From: an uncultured Colwellia sp.
GTDB lineage: Bacteria; Pseudomonadota; Gammaproteobacteria; Enterobacterales; Alteromonadaceae
Length of the DNA stretch: 64,000 nt
Direction: 5' to 3'
Assembly: GCA_913061475.1 (NCBI GenBank)
Contig: CAJXUN010000016.1
Location: 1 to 64,000, forward strand
Shown: positions 26,006-35,903 of the stretch, in pieces
Layout of the letters: the number at the start of each line of letters is the position of its first letter
Numbering within the stretch: the stretch's first letter is position 1
Program-made: the position numbers and the translations under genes
Notes under the pieces: model-generated
Databases searched by the model: none
Told to the model about the DNA's origin: nothing
What the model saw: only the letters and a program-made list of their open reading frames with translations

Positions 26006-27061
26006 ATGAAAGCATTTAAAATCTCTCTACTTGCAGCACTTATCAGCACACCACTAGCTGCAGAAAATATCGATAAAACATGGGAACTTGGCGTATTTGG
26101 CGACTACATCAAGTCAAGCACAAACAAAGATAACCAAATTGACTGGCAACAAATGGAAGCTGGTAAATCAATTGGTATCGATTTGCAAAAAATAATCAAC
26201 GACTACTGGAACGTACGTATTGAAGTTGCTAAAACTCGCTACGACATCGACAACGGGCGCAATAAAGAATACGGCACTCGTGCTGGTATCGACGCAATTT
26301 ATAAATTTGATGATAGTAACTTCTATGCTTTTGCTGGTGTAAAGCGCTTTAACAACGTTAAAAGCTACAACGCTTTAAATGTTGGTGCTGGTTATAACTT
26401 TAAAATTAGCGACCGTTTCTCACTGTATAGTGAAGCGGCTATCTACAAAGATGTAGATTATGGCTTTATCGACCAAGGCGTAAAGCTAGGTGTAAAATAT
26501 GCTTTTGGTGACGTTAAGCAACCAGCTGTTATCAGCAAACCTAAAACGTCAGCAAAAGCCATTATTGAACAACCAATAGTTAAAGTTTTAGATAGCGATA
26601 ATGACGGCGTTAGCGATAGCATTGACCGCTGCGATAAGACTCCATCGACTGTAAAAGTAGATTCTACCGGCTGTACATTATATTCAGAACATGAAGTTGA
26701 AATTAAACTTAATGTTGCTTTTGCAAACAACAGCTCGATAGTTAAACCGGCATTAGTTGATGATATTCAGCGTTTAGCTGATTTTATGAAAGAGTACACC
26801 AATACATCGGTTGAAATAGAAGGACATAGTTCTATTACCGGTGATGCTGACTACAATTTAATGTTGTCTAAAAAGCGTGCTGACTCAGTAAGAACTATTT
26901 TAGTGAGCAAGTTCAATATTGACGCTAACCGCCTAACAACTATAGGCTATGGTCAAACGCAATTATTATCAGACGCGAATACCTTAGCAGCTCACAAGCT
27001 AAACCGTCGTGTTGTGGCAAAAATATCGACAAGCACCAAAAAAGCTGTGACTAAAAGCTAG
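26006..27061 (+). CDS. OprF/OmpA-family outer membrane protein
   Basis: A 351-residue porin-like protein with a signal peptide of 19 residues (ending PLAA-EN), an N-terminal eight-strand beta-barrel (about 20-170, with alternating aromatic residues), a thrombospondin type-3 calcium-binding stretch (DSDNDGVSDSIDRCDKTP with its cysteine pair) and a C-terminal OmpA peptidoglycan-binding domain (IEGHSSITGDADYNLMLSKK, then the RADSVRTIL helix and LNRRVVAKI end). This architecture is that of OprF. ATG 26006 has AAGGA 7 nt upstream. It is divergent from the cfrX-cmpX-sigX-like operon and probably under that sigma factor. Confidence 0.9.
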   Translation: MKAFKISLLAALISTPLAAENIDKTWELGVFGDYIKSSTNKDNQIDWQQMEAGKSIGIDLQKIINDYWNVRIEVAKTRYDIDNGRNKEYGTRAGIDAIYKFDDSNFYAFAGVKRFNNVKSYNALNVGAGYNFKISDRFSLYSEAAIYKDVDYGFIDQGVKLGVKYAFGDVKQPAVISKPKTSAKAIIEQPIVKVLDSDNDGVSDSIDRCDKTPSTVKVDSTGCTLYSEHEVEIKLNVAFANNSSIVKPALVDDIQRLADFMKEYTNTSVEIEGHSSITGDADYNLMLSKKRADSVRTILVSKFNIDANRLTTIGYGQTQLLSDANTLAAHKLNRRVVAKISTSTKKAVTKS

Positions 27062-27087
27062 CCTATAACCCCTTGGTATTTTTGATG

Positions 27088-27124
27088 AGTGAGAACAAGT
27101 TTGTTTTAATTTCCTGTTCTCACT
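27088..27124 (+). terminator. Probable terminator after the OprF-like gene
   Basis: A 10-bp stem, AGTGAGAACA at 27088-27097 and TGTTCTCACT at 27115-27124, with a 17-nt loop, followed by TTATTTG. The 250 bp from here to the lipase gene hold no supported gene. Confidence 0.6.
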
Positions 27125-27374
27125 TTATTTGTAGCCATACATTTAAGCTCAGGTCGCATTAATGATAAAAATTAAATTGAATAAGTCGTCATTAGACTTT
27201 ATTAATAATAACATAAAAAACAATGCTAAATTATCTTCTTACCCTATACGCAAGCAACAAGATAAAGTCGTGTGTCGCGCTAATATAAAGCCAACTAAAC
27301 CTTAATAAACCAAAATCTAACACATATACTACAAGGTTAGAATTTGGCCTGTGAACTGCATTATTATCGTTAGT

Positions 27375-28082
27375 CTATTTAATCAAGGCATACTGCTTAT
27401 CAGCAGTATAGGTTTGCAAGCCGAAGTGACCTAAGGCATAAGTGTAGCTGGAGTTTTCGTTAGCTATTTGGCTTGAATGAACGCCTCCAACACTGCAAAA
27501 ACCACTACCACATACAATTTGATCACTCCAGCTTTTTATCGAGTAAACTCGACTGGCAATGTTGTTTCCATAGAGCCAATCTAAAAATGGACTAGATACA
27601 GATAAGCCGTTAATACCACATGTTGGCGTCCAAACATTCCAAGGGTAAGTGCCACAAGTCCATAAGCCTCTATATGCACCTGCTATTCCGACAAAGGCAT
27701 CTACCTTATTGCTTTTAGCTAATTTGATAACTTGCTGCGCTGCTAAGGTAACCCCCATTGAATGCGCAATAATATCTATCTTTCCCGTGCAAGAATTTTC
27801 CAACGCATCATTGATTGCATTTTTCACCGGTATTTCTTCCGATCCGCTGTGATTATTATTACTGGCAGATGAACTGCCCCATGATGGACGATAAATATCA
27901 CTGTCTTGATAATTATTGGCTTTGAGGAGATCGTAGGTATTGGCCCAGTCAGAAGGAGAACCGGTATTGCCATGGACTAACACCACACTATCTAAACATG
28001 CGGCAAATAGGTTATGACAAGCAAAAATTAAGATGAAAGTAAGTAAAGTTTTTCTTATTGCTATTTTTATCGTGTTTTTCAT
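27375..28082 (-). CDS. Secreted lipase/esterase-like alpha/beta-hydrolase
   Basis: A 235-residue exported hydrolase. The signal peptide ends near HNLFA-AC (residue 27). Then come the VVLVHGNTGSPSDW oxyanion motif, nucleophile Ser108 in AHSMG, and a C-terminal DQIVCGSGFC and GHFGLQTY region likely to supply the Asp and His. Six cysteines in the mature part suggest disulfides in an extracytoplasmic protein. It resembles class 2 (LipA/EstA-like) bacterial lipases of the Lipase_2 family. The start ATG 28082 has only a weak AGG site, which is partly enclosed by a large inverted repeat just upstream. Confidence 0.8.
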   Translation of the reverse strand: MKNTIKIAIRKTLLTFILIFACHNLFAACLDSVVLVHGNTGSPSDWANTYDLLKANNYQDSDIYRPSWGSSSASNNNHSGSEEIPVKNAINDALENSCTGKIDIIAHSMGVTLAAQQVIKLAKSNKVDAFVGIAGAYRGLWTCGTYPWNVWTPTCGINGLSVSSPFLDWLYGNNIASRVYSIKSWSDQIVCGSGFCSVGGVHSSQIANENSSYTYALGHFGLQTYTADKQYALIK

Positions 28083-28084
28083 AA

Positions 28085-28163
28085 TTGGCCTGTTTATTAA
28101 ATTTGTAACCATTAGTTTTGTTCATTTAACGAACAGAACTAATGGTAATAAACAAAATGCCAA
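28085..28163 (-). promoter_or_regulatory. Large inverted repeat in the lipase 5' region
   Basis: The arms run from TTGGC at 28085 to GCCAA at 28163. The inner stem CCATTAGTTTTGTTC (28109-28123) pairs with GAACAGAACTAATGG (28131-28145) with one mismatch and a 7-nt loop, and outer blocks TGTTTATTA and TAATAAACA also match. The base of the structure covers the weak ribosome site of the lipase, three bases from its start codon. It could be an mRNA switch, an operator or a small mobile palindrome. Confidence 0.6.
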
Positions 28164-28433
28164 AAAGCAGTGCTACCTTAGTGCTATTAATTGTCAACGA
28201 GCAACTGGTCTCGCTATGTCGTTAGCTCATAGTTACATCGTAAGTAATACTGAATATAACTGTGTCAGTTATTTAATCGCCTATCTGATAAAAAACTGCA
28301 AATAGTACAAATCGAAAATTTCATACCTTTATTCAGCAAACCACTAGGTAGCTAAATATATCAATGTGAATCACAGCGTTACTAAGATCTAATGTTTTTT
28401 TCCAGCACTTATATAATAAACTGTCAGAGATAA

Positions 28434-28475
28434 AAAAACCGGAACACCTTGTTTAAATAGGTTATTCCGGTTTTT
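28434..28475 (-). terminator. Terminator of the secG-tRNA-Leu transcript
   Basis: An 11-bp stem, AAAAACCGGAA at 28434-28444 and TTCCGGTTTTT at 28465-28475, lies 25 bp beyond the tRNA 3' end. On the minus strand it is followed by TTTTTTTATC. Confidence 0.85.
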
Positions 28476-28499
28476 ATCGGTTCTTGTTGAACCTGTATG

Positions 28500-28584
28500 T
28501 GGTGCAGATAGAGAGACTCGAACTCTCACGCCCTAAGGCACCACCCCCTCAAGGTGGCGCGTCTACCAATTCCGCCATATCTGC
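28500..28584 (-). tRNA. leuU: tRNA-Leu (anticodon GAG)
   Basis: 85 nt including an encoded CCA end. The acceptor stem GCAGATA pairs with TATCTGC. The D-arm is GCGGAATTGGTAGACGCG. The anticodon stem CCACC/GGTGG holds loop TTGAGGG with anticodon GAG (28548-28550). A long variable arm follows (TGCCTTAGGGCGT), then the T-arm with TTCGAGT. As in E. coli, it lies directly downstream of secG, and it is probably processed from the same transcript. Confidence 0.96.
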
Positions 28585-28597
28585 AAATATTTTAAAA

Positions 28598-28993
28598 CTA
28601 GTTTGGTACGTCGCTACCTTTCTCAACCGCTGCGTCGCTAGTCGGTACATCAGTATTTTCTACTTTAGGTTCAATGCTTTCAGTAGGGATAGCATCTATT
28701 GCCGGTGCAACTTGACCAGCTGGAACCTCTAGGTTATCAAAATCAGCGCCTGCTTTAACACGATTAGCCGTTAAGTTACCTAATATTAAGCTGATAACGA
28801 AAAACGCTATCGCAAGGTAAGTGGTAGATTTTGTTAAAAAGTTACCAGAACCACTTGAACCAAAAATAGTGGCTGATGAACCAGCACCAAAAGAGGCACC
28901 CATATCAGCACCTTTGCCTTGTTGAATAAGCACTAAGCCGATTAAACATAAAGCAACGATTAGATACACTACAATTAATACTTGATACAACAT
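28598..28993 (-). CDS. secG: Protein translocase subunit SecG
   Basis: A small subunit of the SecYEG inner-membrane translocon that stimulates SecA-driven export. Two transmembrane helices (about residues 3-23 and 55-74) flank the conserved cytoplasmic loop QQGKGADMGASFGAGSSATIFGSSG. The hydrophilic C-terminal tail (from 75) is acidic, variable and somewhat long at 131 residues in total. It starts 4 nt after tpiA and is followed by tRNA-Leu. Confidence 0.96.
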   Translation of the reverse strand: MLYQVLIVVYLIVALCLIGLVLIQQGKGADMGASFGAGSSATIFGSSGSGNFLTKSTTYLAIAFFVISLILGNLTANRVKAGADFDNLEVPAGQVAPAIDAIPTESIEPKVENTDVPTSDAAVEKGSDVPN

Positions 28994-28997
28994 TTTA

Positions 28998-29765
28998 TTA
29001 TCCCTTTGCTGCCGAACAAATTATTTTAAATTCTTCGGCTTTTAAACTAGCACCGCCGATTAATCCACCATCGATATCAGCTTGTGCAAATAATTCTTCA
29101 CAGTTTGTCGCATTGACACTACCACCATACAACAATGGTACTTTAACTGCGACGGTTTCATCAATTTTCGCAATAAAATCACGAATAAATTGATGGGTTG
29201 CTTGTGCCATTTCTGGCGATGCTGTTTTTCCTGTACCAATTGCCCATACAGGCTCATACGCAATAACAACATCTACAAATTTTTCAATACCTATCTCATC
29301 TATTACTGGCTGTAATTGCGCAGCTAAAACGATTTCGGTTTGCTCTGCCATTCGTTCATCTTCACTTTCACCTATACATAAAATAGGTTGCAAGCCGGCC
29401 GCCAACGTCGCTCTTACTTTTTGTGCGACAAGTGAGCTTGATTCTTTATATATACTACGGCGTTCTGAGTGCCCTAATATAACATAATTCACGCCAACCT
29501 CTTGTAACATTGACGTAGATACTTCGCCGGTAAATGCACCATTAGCATGTTCGTTTAGGTTTTGTGCACCTAAACTAAATGCCGCAGATAAATTAATATC
29601 GCTACTCGCTAAGCTAAATGCTGCTAAGTAAGGAAAGCTTGGACACACAACAACTTCAACATTTTCATTCAACGTTAAATTGTTTAACTCTGAAACCATT
29701 GAGTTGACTAATGCTAAACTGCCATTCATTTTCCAGTTTGCTGCAACTATTGCGCGTCTATTCAT
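28998..29765 (-). CDS. tpiA: Triose-phosphate isomerase
   Basis: A 255-residue glycolytic TIM-barrel enzyme interconverting dihydroxyacetone phosphate and glyceraldehyde 3-phosphate. The catalytic Lys is in NWKMNGS near the start, the His in ILGHSERR, the Glu in the YEPVWAIGTGK signature, and the phosphate loop is GGSVNATN with GGLIGGASL. Standard length. It lies between glmM and secG, an order found in Shewanella-like and related genomes. Confidence 0.97.
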   Translation of the reverse strand: MNRRAIVAANWKMNGSLALVNSMVSELNNLTLNENVEVVVCPSFPYLAAFSLASSDINLSAAFSLGAQNLNEHANGAFTGEVSTSMLQEVGVNYVILGHSERRSIYKESSSLVAQKVRATLAAGLQPILCIGESEDERMAEQTEIVLAAQLQPVIDEIGIEKFVDVVIAYEPVWAIGTGKTASPEMAQATHQFIRDFIAKIDETVAVKVPLLYGGSVNATNCEELFAQADIDGGLIGGASLKAEEFKIICSAAKG

Positions 29766-29892
29766 TTTTCATTCCTAAATCAAAGCGGCGAGATATTAAC
29801 TAACCTGTCGGCAAGATACAAGTTTTTCAAGCAATATCTCGTTCAATTGCTCAATATTTATTCGACAGAGCAAAATGGCTAAATTGTTACAC

Positions 29893-31230
29893 CTAACAAG
29901 CAAGCTTAACAGCGTCAGCAATAATGTTTGCCAAGGCTGTTACTTCCTCATGTTCAGGGCCTTCAACCATGACACGAATCAAAGGTTCTGTACCAGATTT
30001 TCTTAACAGTACACGACCACGGCCGGTTAGTTTTTCATTAACTTTTTCAACAGCTGCAACAACATCGGTGTTAACTAAAGGGTCACTCTCACCCGAAAAT
30101 CTTACATTGACCAAAACTTGAGGTAGCTTGGTCATGCCTTGGCGTAATTCGAATAAGGTTTTACCGGTATTACAAACCGCAGTTAAAACATTCAAGGCGG
30201 CAATAATACCATCACCTGTCGAAGTGTGATTTAGGTTGATCACATGGCCTGAATTTTCAGCACCGAGTTTCCACCCTTTTTTCTTCAACATTTCCATCAC
30301 GTAGCGGTCACCGACCTTACTGCGGGCGAATGGAACCCCCATATCAGCTAGCGCTAGTTCTAGCCCCATATTGCTCATTAAGGTACCAACAACACCGCCG
30401 TCGATATTACCGCTTTGTAAATCATTAAATGCGATGACATAAATCGACTCGTCACCATCAATAACATAACCGGTATGATCAACCATCATTAACCTATCAC
30501 CGTCACCATCTAATGCGATGCCGAGATCGGCTTGATGCTCTAAAACAGCAGCACTGATTGCTACCATCGATGTTGCACCACATTCATGATTAATATTAGT
30601 GCCATTTGGCGAAGTGCCAATTTCAATAACTTCTGCGCCTAGCTCTCGAAAAACTTTAGGGGCTATGTGATAAGTGGCACCATTGGCGCAATCTACCACG
30701 ATTTTCATGTTTTTCAATGAAAACTGATTTGGAAAGTTACTTTTACAAAATTCAATATAACGCCCAGCAGCATCTTCAATGCGATTGGCTTTACCTAAAT
30801 GCGCTGATTCAACACAGCCCATTTCTTTATCTAATTCAGCTTCAATAGCTAATTCAACGTCATCGGGTAACTTTTGTCCGTCTTGAGAGAAAAATTTTAT
30901 ACCATTGTCGTAAAATGGATTATGTGACGCGCTAATAACAATGCCCGCTTCCGCACGAAAGGTTTTTGTTAAATAAGCAATGCCTGGCGTTGGCATAGGC
31001 CCTAGCAAGCCAATATCAATACCCGCTGCAGAGAACCCTGCCTCTAATGCTGATTCCAACATGTAACCTGATATACGTGTATCTTTACCAATGAGTACTT
31101 TTTTAGTGCCTTGTGCAGCTAAAACACGTCCGGCGGCATAACCCAACTTCATAACAAATTGTGGGGTAATTGGGTATTGGCCGACTAATCCACGAATTCC
31201 ATCGGTACCGAAATATCTTCTTTCTGACAT
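29893..31230 (-). CDS. glmM: Phosphoglucosamine mutase
   Basis: Converts glucosamine 6-phosphate to glucosamine 1-phosphate for UDP-GlcNAc and cell-wall synthesis. A 445-residue alpha-D-phosphohexomutase with the N-terminal [11 protein letters not shown], active-site phosphoserine Ser102 in SASHNP, metal loop DGDGDR, sugar loop GAENSGH and phosphate loop [15 protein letters not shown] 31230 is preferred to one 4 codons upstream since GGAGAA lies directly before it. It follows folP by 53 nt, as in the conserved ftsH-folP-glmM order. Confidence 0.97.
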   Translation of the reverse strand: MSERRYFGTDGIRGLVGQYPITPQFVMKLGYAAGRVLAAQGTKKVLIGKDTRISGYMLESALEAGFSAAGIDIGLLGPMPTPGIAYLTKTFRAEAGIVISASHNPFYDNGIKFFSQDGQKLPDDVELAIEAELDKEMGCVESAHLGKANRIEDAAGRYIEFCKSNFPNQFSLKNMKIVVDCANGATYHIAPKVFRELGAEVIEIGTSPNGTNINHECGATSMVAISAAVLEHQADLGIALDGDGDRLMMVDHTGYVIDGDESIYVIAFNDLQSGNIDGGVVGTLMSNMGLELALADMGVPFARSKVGDRYVMEMLKKKGWKLGAENSGHVINLNHTSTGDGIIAALNVLTAVCNTGKTLFELRQGMTKLPQVLVNVRFSGESDPLVNTDVVAAVEKVNEKLTGRGRVLLRKSGTEPLIRVMVEGPEHEEVTALANIIADAVKLAC

Positions 31231-31283
31231 GAGTTTCTCCATTGAGCTAATGGCTTTGCAACTAGCTCTTTAATCCTAACTGT

Positions 31284-32138
31284 TTACTGATTATCAGTAA
31301 CGGCTTGTAATACTTTCAATGCGTCCACAGTTTCTTGGACATCATGAACACGAATAATATTAGCCCCTTGCTGGGCTGCAATAACGGCAGCGCTTATGCT
31401 ACCAGCAAGACGTTGTTTAACATCTCGATTTAATAAATTTCCAATCATAGATTTACGCGAAATCCCGATCAATAAAGGCTGTTTCAGTTGGCTAAATGCA
31501 GATAAGTGAGCTAACAAATGAAAATTTTGTTCGAGTGTTTTTCCAAAACCAAAGCCTGGATCTAAAATGATTCGCTCTCTTGCAATACCGGCATTAACGC
31601 AAGCTTCAATTCGCTGTTGAAAAAACGCCACAATATCGTTAATAACATGCTCATAGCTTGGATTATTCTGCATGGTACGAGGTAAACCTTGCATATGCAT
31701 TAAACAAACCGGGATAGTGCTTTGTGCCACCGCCGCTAAGCAGCCTTCATTTCGTAGCGCAGCTACATCATTAATCATGTCGGCACCTGCGGCTATCGCT
31801 GCGCTCATTACTGAGGCTTTGCTAGTATCAATAGACACTACAACATTAAAACGTTGTTTAATCGCTATAAGTACAGGAATAACCCGTGCTAACTCATCTT
31901 CTTCACTGACATCTAAAGCGCCAGGTCGTGTCGACTCACCGCCAATATCAATAATGCTAGCGCCATCAGCGATCATACATTCAACTTGTGCAAGCGCAAG
32001 CTCTAGTTGCGTGTACTTACCACCATCTGAAAATGAATCTGGGGTAAGGTTAAGAATCCCCATCACTTGCGGTATCGATAAGTCTAGGCTTGAATTTGGA
32101 CAATTAAGTTCAGTTACCTGCATATACTCTTTATTCAT
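31284..32138 (-). CDS. folP: Dihydropteroate synthase
   Basis: Folate pathway enzyme that joins p-aminobenzoate to the pterin pyrophosphate, and the target of sulfonamides. A 284-residue TIM barrel with the pterin motifs PQVMGILNLTPDSFSDGG, ASIIDIGGESTRPGA, VSIDTSKASV and LDPGFGFGKT, plus ISRKSMIG near the end. Start ATG 32138 has a weak ribosome site. Met6 (ATG 32123) is the alternative. Downstream of ftsH, separated by a hairpin. Confidence 0.95.
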   Translation of the reverse strand: MNKEYMQVTELNCPNSSLDLSIPQVMGILNLTPDSFSDGGKYTQLELALAQVECMIADGASIIDIGGESTRPGALDVSEEDELARVIPVLIAIKQRFNVVVSIDTSKASVMSAAIAAGADMINDVAALRNEGCLAAVAQSTIPVCLMHMQGLPRTMQNNPSYEHVINDIVAFFQQRIEACVNAGIARERIILDPGFGFGKTLEQNFHLLAHLSAFSQLKQPLLIGISRKSMIGNLLNRDVKQRLAGSISAAVIAAQQGANIIRVHDVQETVDALKVLQAVTDNQ

Positions 32139-32174
32139 TTTGTTGATAAATAATCTTCAAACTTTACATAAGTT

Positions 32175-32221
32175 AAAGCCTCAACAGCTGATAAATCAAA
32201 CGATTTAACCATTGAGGCTTT
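32175..32221 (-). terminator. Hairpin between ftsH and folP
   Basis: A 10-bp stem, AAAGCCTCAA at 32175-32184 and TTGAGGCTTT at 32212-32221, with a 27-nt loop. The T tract is weak on the minus strand, so it probably attenuates rather than fully separates ftsH from folP. Confidence 0.5.
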
Positions 32222-32239
32222 TCGGTCATACATTGCTAT

Positions 32240-34192
32240 TTATTTAGCAGGAATATCTGAAGGTTCCGTTGAGCTTGAAGATTCAGTTGTTCCTTTTTTC
32301 TCATCATTTTTTTTTGCTGATGGTTTACTAGAGTCAGCATTGTCATCTGATTTATCATCAGAGCTCGTACCATCGAAATCAGCCGGTGGGCGAACTTTAG
32401 TACGATTCATTAGATCATCTACTTGTAAGGCATCAATGGTTTCATATTCCATTAACGCATCTTTCATCGCATGCAAAATATCTTCATTTTCTTTTAAGAT
32501 AGTCGCCGCACGTTCATAGTTACGATTAACAAAGTCTTTAATTTCTTCATCAATAGCGCGTGCTGTTTCGTCAGACATGTTCAGTGATTTAGATGATGTT
32601 CTACCTAAAAACACTTCACCTTCTTCTTCAGCAAATAGCATTGGCCCCATTTTTTGAGAAAAACCCCACTGCGTAACCATTTTACGAGCAAGTTGCGTGG
32701 CACGTTCAATATCATTTGAAGCGCCTGTTGAAACTTTTTCAAAACCATAAATCATTTCTTCAGCAATACGACCACCATACAGTGATGAAATATTACTTTC
32801 TAAATGTTGTTTACTATGACTAAAACGGTCTTGCTCTGGTAAATACATAGTCACACCTAACGCACGACCACGTGGCATAATACTGACTTTATAAACGGGA
32901 TCATGATCTGGCACTAAGCGACCGACAATAGCGTGACCTGCTTCATGATAAGCGGTCATTTCTTTCTCAGTTTCACTCATCACCATTGAGCGACGTTCAG
33001 AGCCCATCATGATTTTATCTTTAGCTTTTTCAAACTCTGCCATACCAACAACACGACGTGCTGCACGGGCGGCAAACAATGCTGCTTCGTTAACTAAGTT
33101 AGCTAAATCAGCACCTGAAAAACCTGGGGTACCACGAGCAATTACCGATGCTTTAACATCATCACCTAAAGGTACTTTACGCATATGCACCTTAAGAATT
33201 TGTTCACGGCCACGAATATCCGGTAAACCAACAGTGACTTGACGGTCAAAACGGCCTGGACGAAGTAACGCAGGGTCTAATACGTCTGGACGGTTAGTTG
33301 CGGCAATAACGATTACCCCTTCATTACCTTCAAAACCATCCATTTCAACTAGCATTTGGTTAAGTGTTTGCTCACGTTCATCGTGACCACCCCCCATACC
33401 GGCGCCACGTTGGCGACCAACCGCATCAATTTCATCGATGAAAATAATACAAGGCGCTGATTTTTTAGCTTGTTCGAACATGTCACGCACACGAGAGGCA
33501 CCAACACCAACAAACATTTCAACAAAGTCTGAACCTGAAATAGTAAAGAACGGTACTTTCGCTTCACCCGCAATGGCCTTGGCTAATAGTGTTTTACCGG
33601 TACCCGGTTGACCAACCATTAATACGCCTGATGGAATACGTCCACCTAGCTTTTGAAAACGTGATGGGTCTTTCAAGTAGTCGACTAACTCAGATACTTC
33701 TTCTTTTGCTTCGTCACAACCGGCAACATCAGCAAAAGTTGTTTTAATTTGATCTTCGCCTAATAAACGCGCTTTCGATTTACCGAAGCTCATCGCGCCT
33801 TTACCGCCGCCACCTTGCATTTGACGCATGAAGAAAATCCAGACACCAATAAGCAATATCATTGGGAACCAAGATACAAAGATAGTCATTAAGAAACTAG
33901 GCTCTTCTGGTAGTTCACCTGAAGCATTAACGCCTTTCTTAACTAAATCGTTGATTAAATCACGATCATAACCACCGGGTATAACAGTAACAAACTTTTC
34001 GCCACTACGATTAATACCATTAATAACGCCATTTCTATCAACGTCAACTTCTCTAATCTGCCCTTGACGTACGTCTTGGATAAATTGTGTGTAATCCACT
34101 TGTTGATCTTTGCCGCTTCCAGGAGTAAAACTTTGGAAAACAGACATTAATACAACTGCAATAACTAACCATAAAATAAGATTTTTTGCCAT
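32240..34192 (-). CDS. ftsH: ATP-dependent zinc metalloprotease FtsH
   Basis: Inner-membrane hexameric AAA+ protease that degrades misfolded membrane proteins and regulators such as LpxC. It has TM1 at 5-22, a periplasmic domain, and TM2 at about 101-122. The AAA+ Walker A is GQPGTGKT (194-201), Walker B FIDEID (251-256), the second region of homology ends in RPGRFDR, and the zinc site is HEAGH at 416-420. The C-terminal tail is Ser/Asp/Lys-rich. The start is set at ATG 34192 ([10 protein letters not shown] as in E. coli). A TTG three codons earlier is less likely. Confidence 0.97.
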   Translation of the reverse strand: MAKNLILWLVIAVVLMSVFQSFTPGSGKDQQVDYTQFIQDVRQGQIREVDVDRNGVINGINRSGEKFVTVIPGGYDRDLINDLVKKGVNASGELPEEPSFLMTIFVSWFPMILLIGVWIFFMRQMQGGGGKGAMSFGKSKARLLGEDQIKTTFADVAGCDEAKEEVSELVDYLKDPSRFQKLGGRIPSGVLMVGQPGTGKTLLAKAIAGEAKVPFFTISGSDFVEMFVGVGASRVRDMFEQAKKSAPCIIFIDEIDAVGRQRGAGMGGGHDEREQTLNQMLVEMDGFEGNEGVIVIAATNRPDVLDPALLRPGRFDRQVTVGLPDIRGREQILKVHMRKVPLGDDVKASVIARGTPGFSGADLANLVNEAALFAARAARRVVGMAEFEKAKDKIMMGSERRSMVMSETEKEMTAYHEAGHAIVGRLVPDHDPVYKVSIMPRGRALGVTMYLPEQDRFSHSKQHLESNISSLYGGRIAEEMIYGFEKVSTGASNDIERATQLARKMVTQWGFSQKMGPMLFAEEEGEVFLGRTSSKSLNMSDETARAIDEEIKDFVNRNYERAATILKENEDILHAMKDALMEYETIDALQVDDLMNRTKVRPPADFDGTSSDDKSDDNADSSKPSAKKNDEKKGTTESSSSTEPSDIPAK

Positions 34193-34259
34193 ATCGCTCA
34201 ACTTAATGACCTCTTGCTAATGTTCAAAATGGTGCGATGAAATAATTCCACCTAATTTA

Positions 34260-34889
34260 CTACAATTTAAAGCCGGTCGCCACTAGATAAACTTCACGTG
34301 AACGAGCACGTGACGATTCTGGCTTGCGAGTTTTAACGGTTTTAAATGCGGCTCGAGCATCTTTCATAAATTGCTCAAAGCCCTCTCCTTGAAACACTTT
34401 CACTACAAAAGCGCCATTTTTCTTTAAAACTTGATTGCACATATCTAGCGCTAACTCTACTAAATACATGCTTCGAGCCGCGTCTGCGGTGTCATTACCG
34501 GTAAAGTTTGCTGCCATATCAGACATAACAACATCGATATTTTTACCATTAATTCGGGTCAATAAAGCATCAAGTACGGCTTCTTCTCGAAAATCACCTT
34601 GCAGAAAATCAACACCTGCAATAGGGTCCATAGCTAAAATGTCGCATGCAACAACTTGCCCGCTATCCCCCACAACTTTCGTTGCGTATTCAGACCAACC
34701 GCCTGGAGCCGCGCCTAAATCAACCACTTTCATGCCTGGCTTAATGAGTTTATCTTTTTTGTTAATTTCTTCAATTTTAAAAACAGCGCGTGATCTAAGC
34801 CCTAATCTTTGCGCCTTTTTTACATATTCATCATCAAAATGCTCTTTTAACCATCGAGCACTACTGACACTGACCTTATTTTTACTCAT
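34260..34889 (-). CDS. rlmE: 23S rRNA 2'-O-ribose U2552 methyltransferase RlmE
   Basis: A 209-residue FtsJ/RrmJ-family enzyme that methylates U2552 of 23S rRNA during late 50S assembly. It shows [17 protein letters not shown], the catalytic Lys in [11 protein letters not shown], the SAM motif [15 protein letters not shown], the catalytic Asp in [10 protein letters not shown] and Lys in [12 protein letters not shown]. It lies directly upstream of ftsH (67-nt gap) and divergent from yhbY, the conserved gammaproteobacterial arrangement. Confidence 0.96.
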   Translation of the reverse strand: MSKNKVSVSSARWLKEHFDDEYVKKAQRLGLRSRAVFKIEEINKKDKLIKPGMKVVDLGAAPGGWSEYATKVVGDSGQVVACDILAMDPIAGVDFLQGDFREEAVLDALLTRINGKNIDVVMSDMAANFTGNDTADAARSMYLVELALDMCNQVLKKNGAFVVKVFQGEGFEQFMKDARAAFKTVKTRKPESSRARSREVYLVATGFKL

Positions 34890-35104
34890 TCAATCCACTT
34901 ATATATTTATGCTATTAAAGCGTTACTTATCTTCAGGATATTCGTTAATGTTATTTACTATTGTAATAACTGCAGACTATCTTAACGAAAAACAAGCGAT
35001 AAAAGTACGTTAAAAAGCTCTCGCTTTGTAAACAATATTAGTATTACAAACTAGATGGAGGTAAAATAGTGATAATTCAAGCTAACTTGTAACGAAAATT
35101 GTTA

Positions 35105-35401
35105 ATGAACTTAAATAAAAAACAAATTCAGTATTTAAAAGGCCTTGCTCATAGCCTTAAACCCGTTGTATTACTAGGTAATAACGGTCTTACCGAAGCG
35201 GTAGTTGCCGAAATTGACTTCGCTTTAAATCATCACGAATTAATCAAAATTAAAATTCCTACTGATGATCGTGAGAATAAAGCACTCATTGTTGATGCGA
35301 TTTGTCGTGAAACAAACGCGACTAAAGTGCAAGTGATCGGTAAAACCTTAGTTATTTATCGCCAAACCGAAGAAAAGAAAATACGTATTCCAAAAATTTA
35401 A
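35105..35401 (+). CDS. yhbY: Ribosome assembly RNA-binding protein YhbY
   Basis: A 98-residue CRM-domain protein associated with pre-50S ribosomal particles. It has LNKKQIQYLKGLAHSLKPVV, the GNNGLTEAV loop with GNxG, and ELIKIKIP. ATG 35105 matches the family start. A TTG two codons upstream is open but unsupported, and no strong ribosome site is visible. It is divergent from rlmE, as in E. coli, with a strong terminator downstream. Confidence 0.95.
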   Translation: MNLNKKQIQYLKGLAHSLKPVVLLGNNGLTEAVVAEIDFALNHHELIKIKIPTDDRENKALIVDAICRETNATKVQVIGKTLVIYRQTEEKKIRIPKI

Positions 35402-35425
35402 TGAGTTAATAATTAAATTTTATTC

Positions 35426-35449
35426 AAAAAAGGGCTGATGCCCTTTTTT
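35426..35449 (+). terminator. Intrinsic terminator after yhbY
   Basis: The stem AAAAAAGGGC (35426-35435) pairs with GCCCTTTTTT (35440-35449) across a TGAT loop. The T run itself extends to 35450. Confidence 0.93.
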
Positions 35450-35542
35450 TATGTCTTTAGAAAGTCAAAACACTATATTAGTAAAAACTAATATACAAAT
35501 TTTTATCTTTATCATAAACTAAAACATACACGTGAATTATCT

Positions 35543-35899
35543 ATGGATGTTGAAATGATTTTATCAGTACCAGAATTAGTTGCTCAGGCGAAAGCATCGG
35601 TTAACTGTGTTAGTGCGACACAGGCGTTCAAAAATAAACAAGCGATCTTTATTGATGTCAGAGAGCCTGCAGAGAGCAACGCCTCAATAATTGAAAATTC
35701 GTTACAAATTCCTCGAGGCGTTTTAGAAATGAATATTGCTAAATACTGCCCAGATCCGGATATGGAAATTTATTTACATTGCGCTTCTGGTGGTCGTGCC
35801 GCTTTAGCTGCAGAGCAATTACAACGTATGGGGTATAAAAATGTTAGTGCGATCAGTTGTCAACACAACGACGTGCTCCAGGCAAAAAAAAGCCAGTAG
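35543..35899 (+). CDS. Rhodanese-like domain protein
   Basis: A 118-residue single-domain cytoplasmic sulfurtransferase-like protein with IFIDVREPAESNAS, the IPRGVLE segment, and active-site Cys80 in HCASGGRA, the Cys-x-Ser-Gly-x-Arg type loop expected for persulfide carriers. The physiological acceptor is unknown. A MITE-like element begins only four bases after its stop codon, so its original 3' region or terminator has been displaced. Confidence 0.88.
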   Translation: MDVEMILSVPELVAQAKASVNCVSATQAFKNKQAIFIDVREPAESNASIIENSLQIPRGVLEMNIAKYCPDPDMEIYLHCASGGRAALAAEQLQRMGYKNVSAISCQHNDVLQAKKSQ

Positions 35900-35903
35900 T
35901 TTA

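Noticed and set aside
27162-27305. 47-codon frame rich in Asn and Lys between the porin terminator and the lipase
   Set aside because: Low-complexity composition typical of AT-rich spacer, with only a weak AGG upstream.
28033-28305. Plus-strand frame of 90 codons opposite the lipase signal peptide
   Set aside because: Its hydrophobic start is the complement of the lipase signal sequence and 5' palindrome. No ribosome site or homology is recognised.
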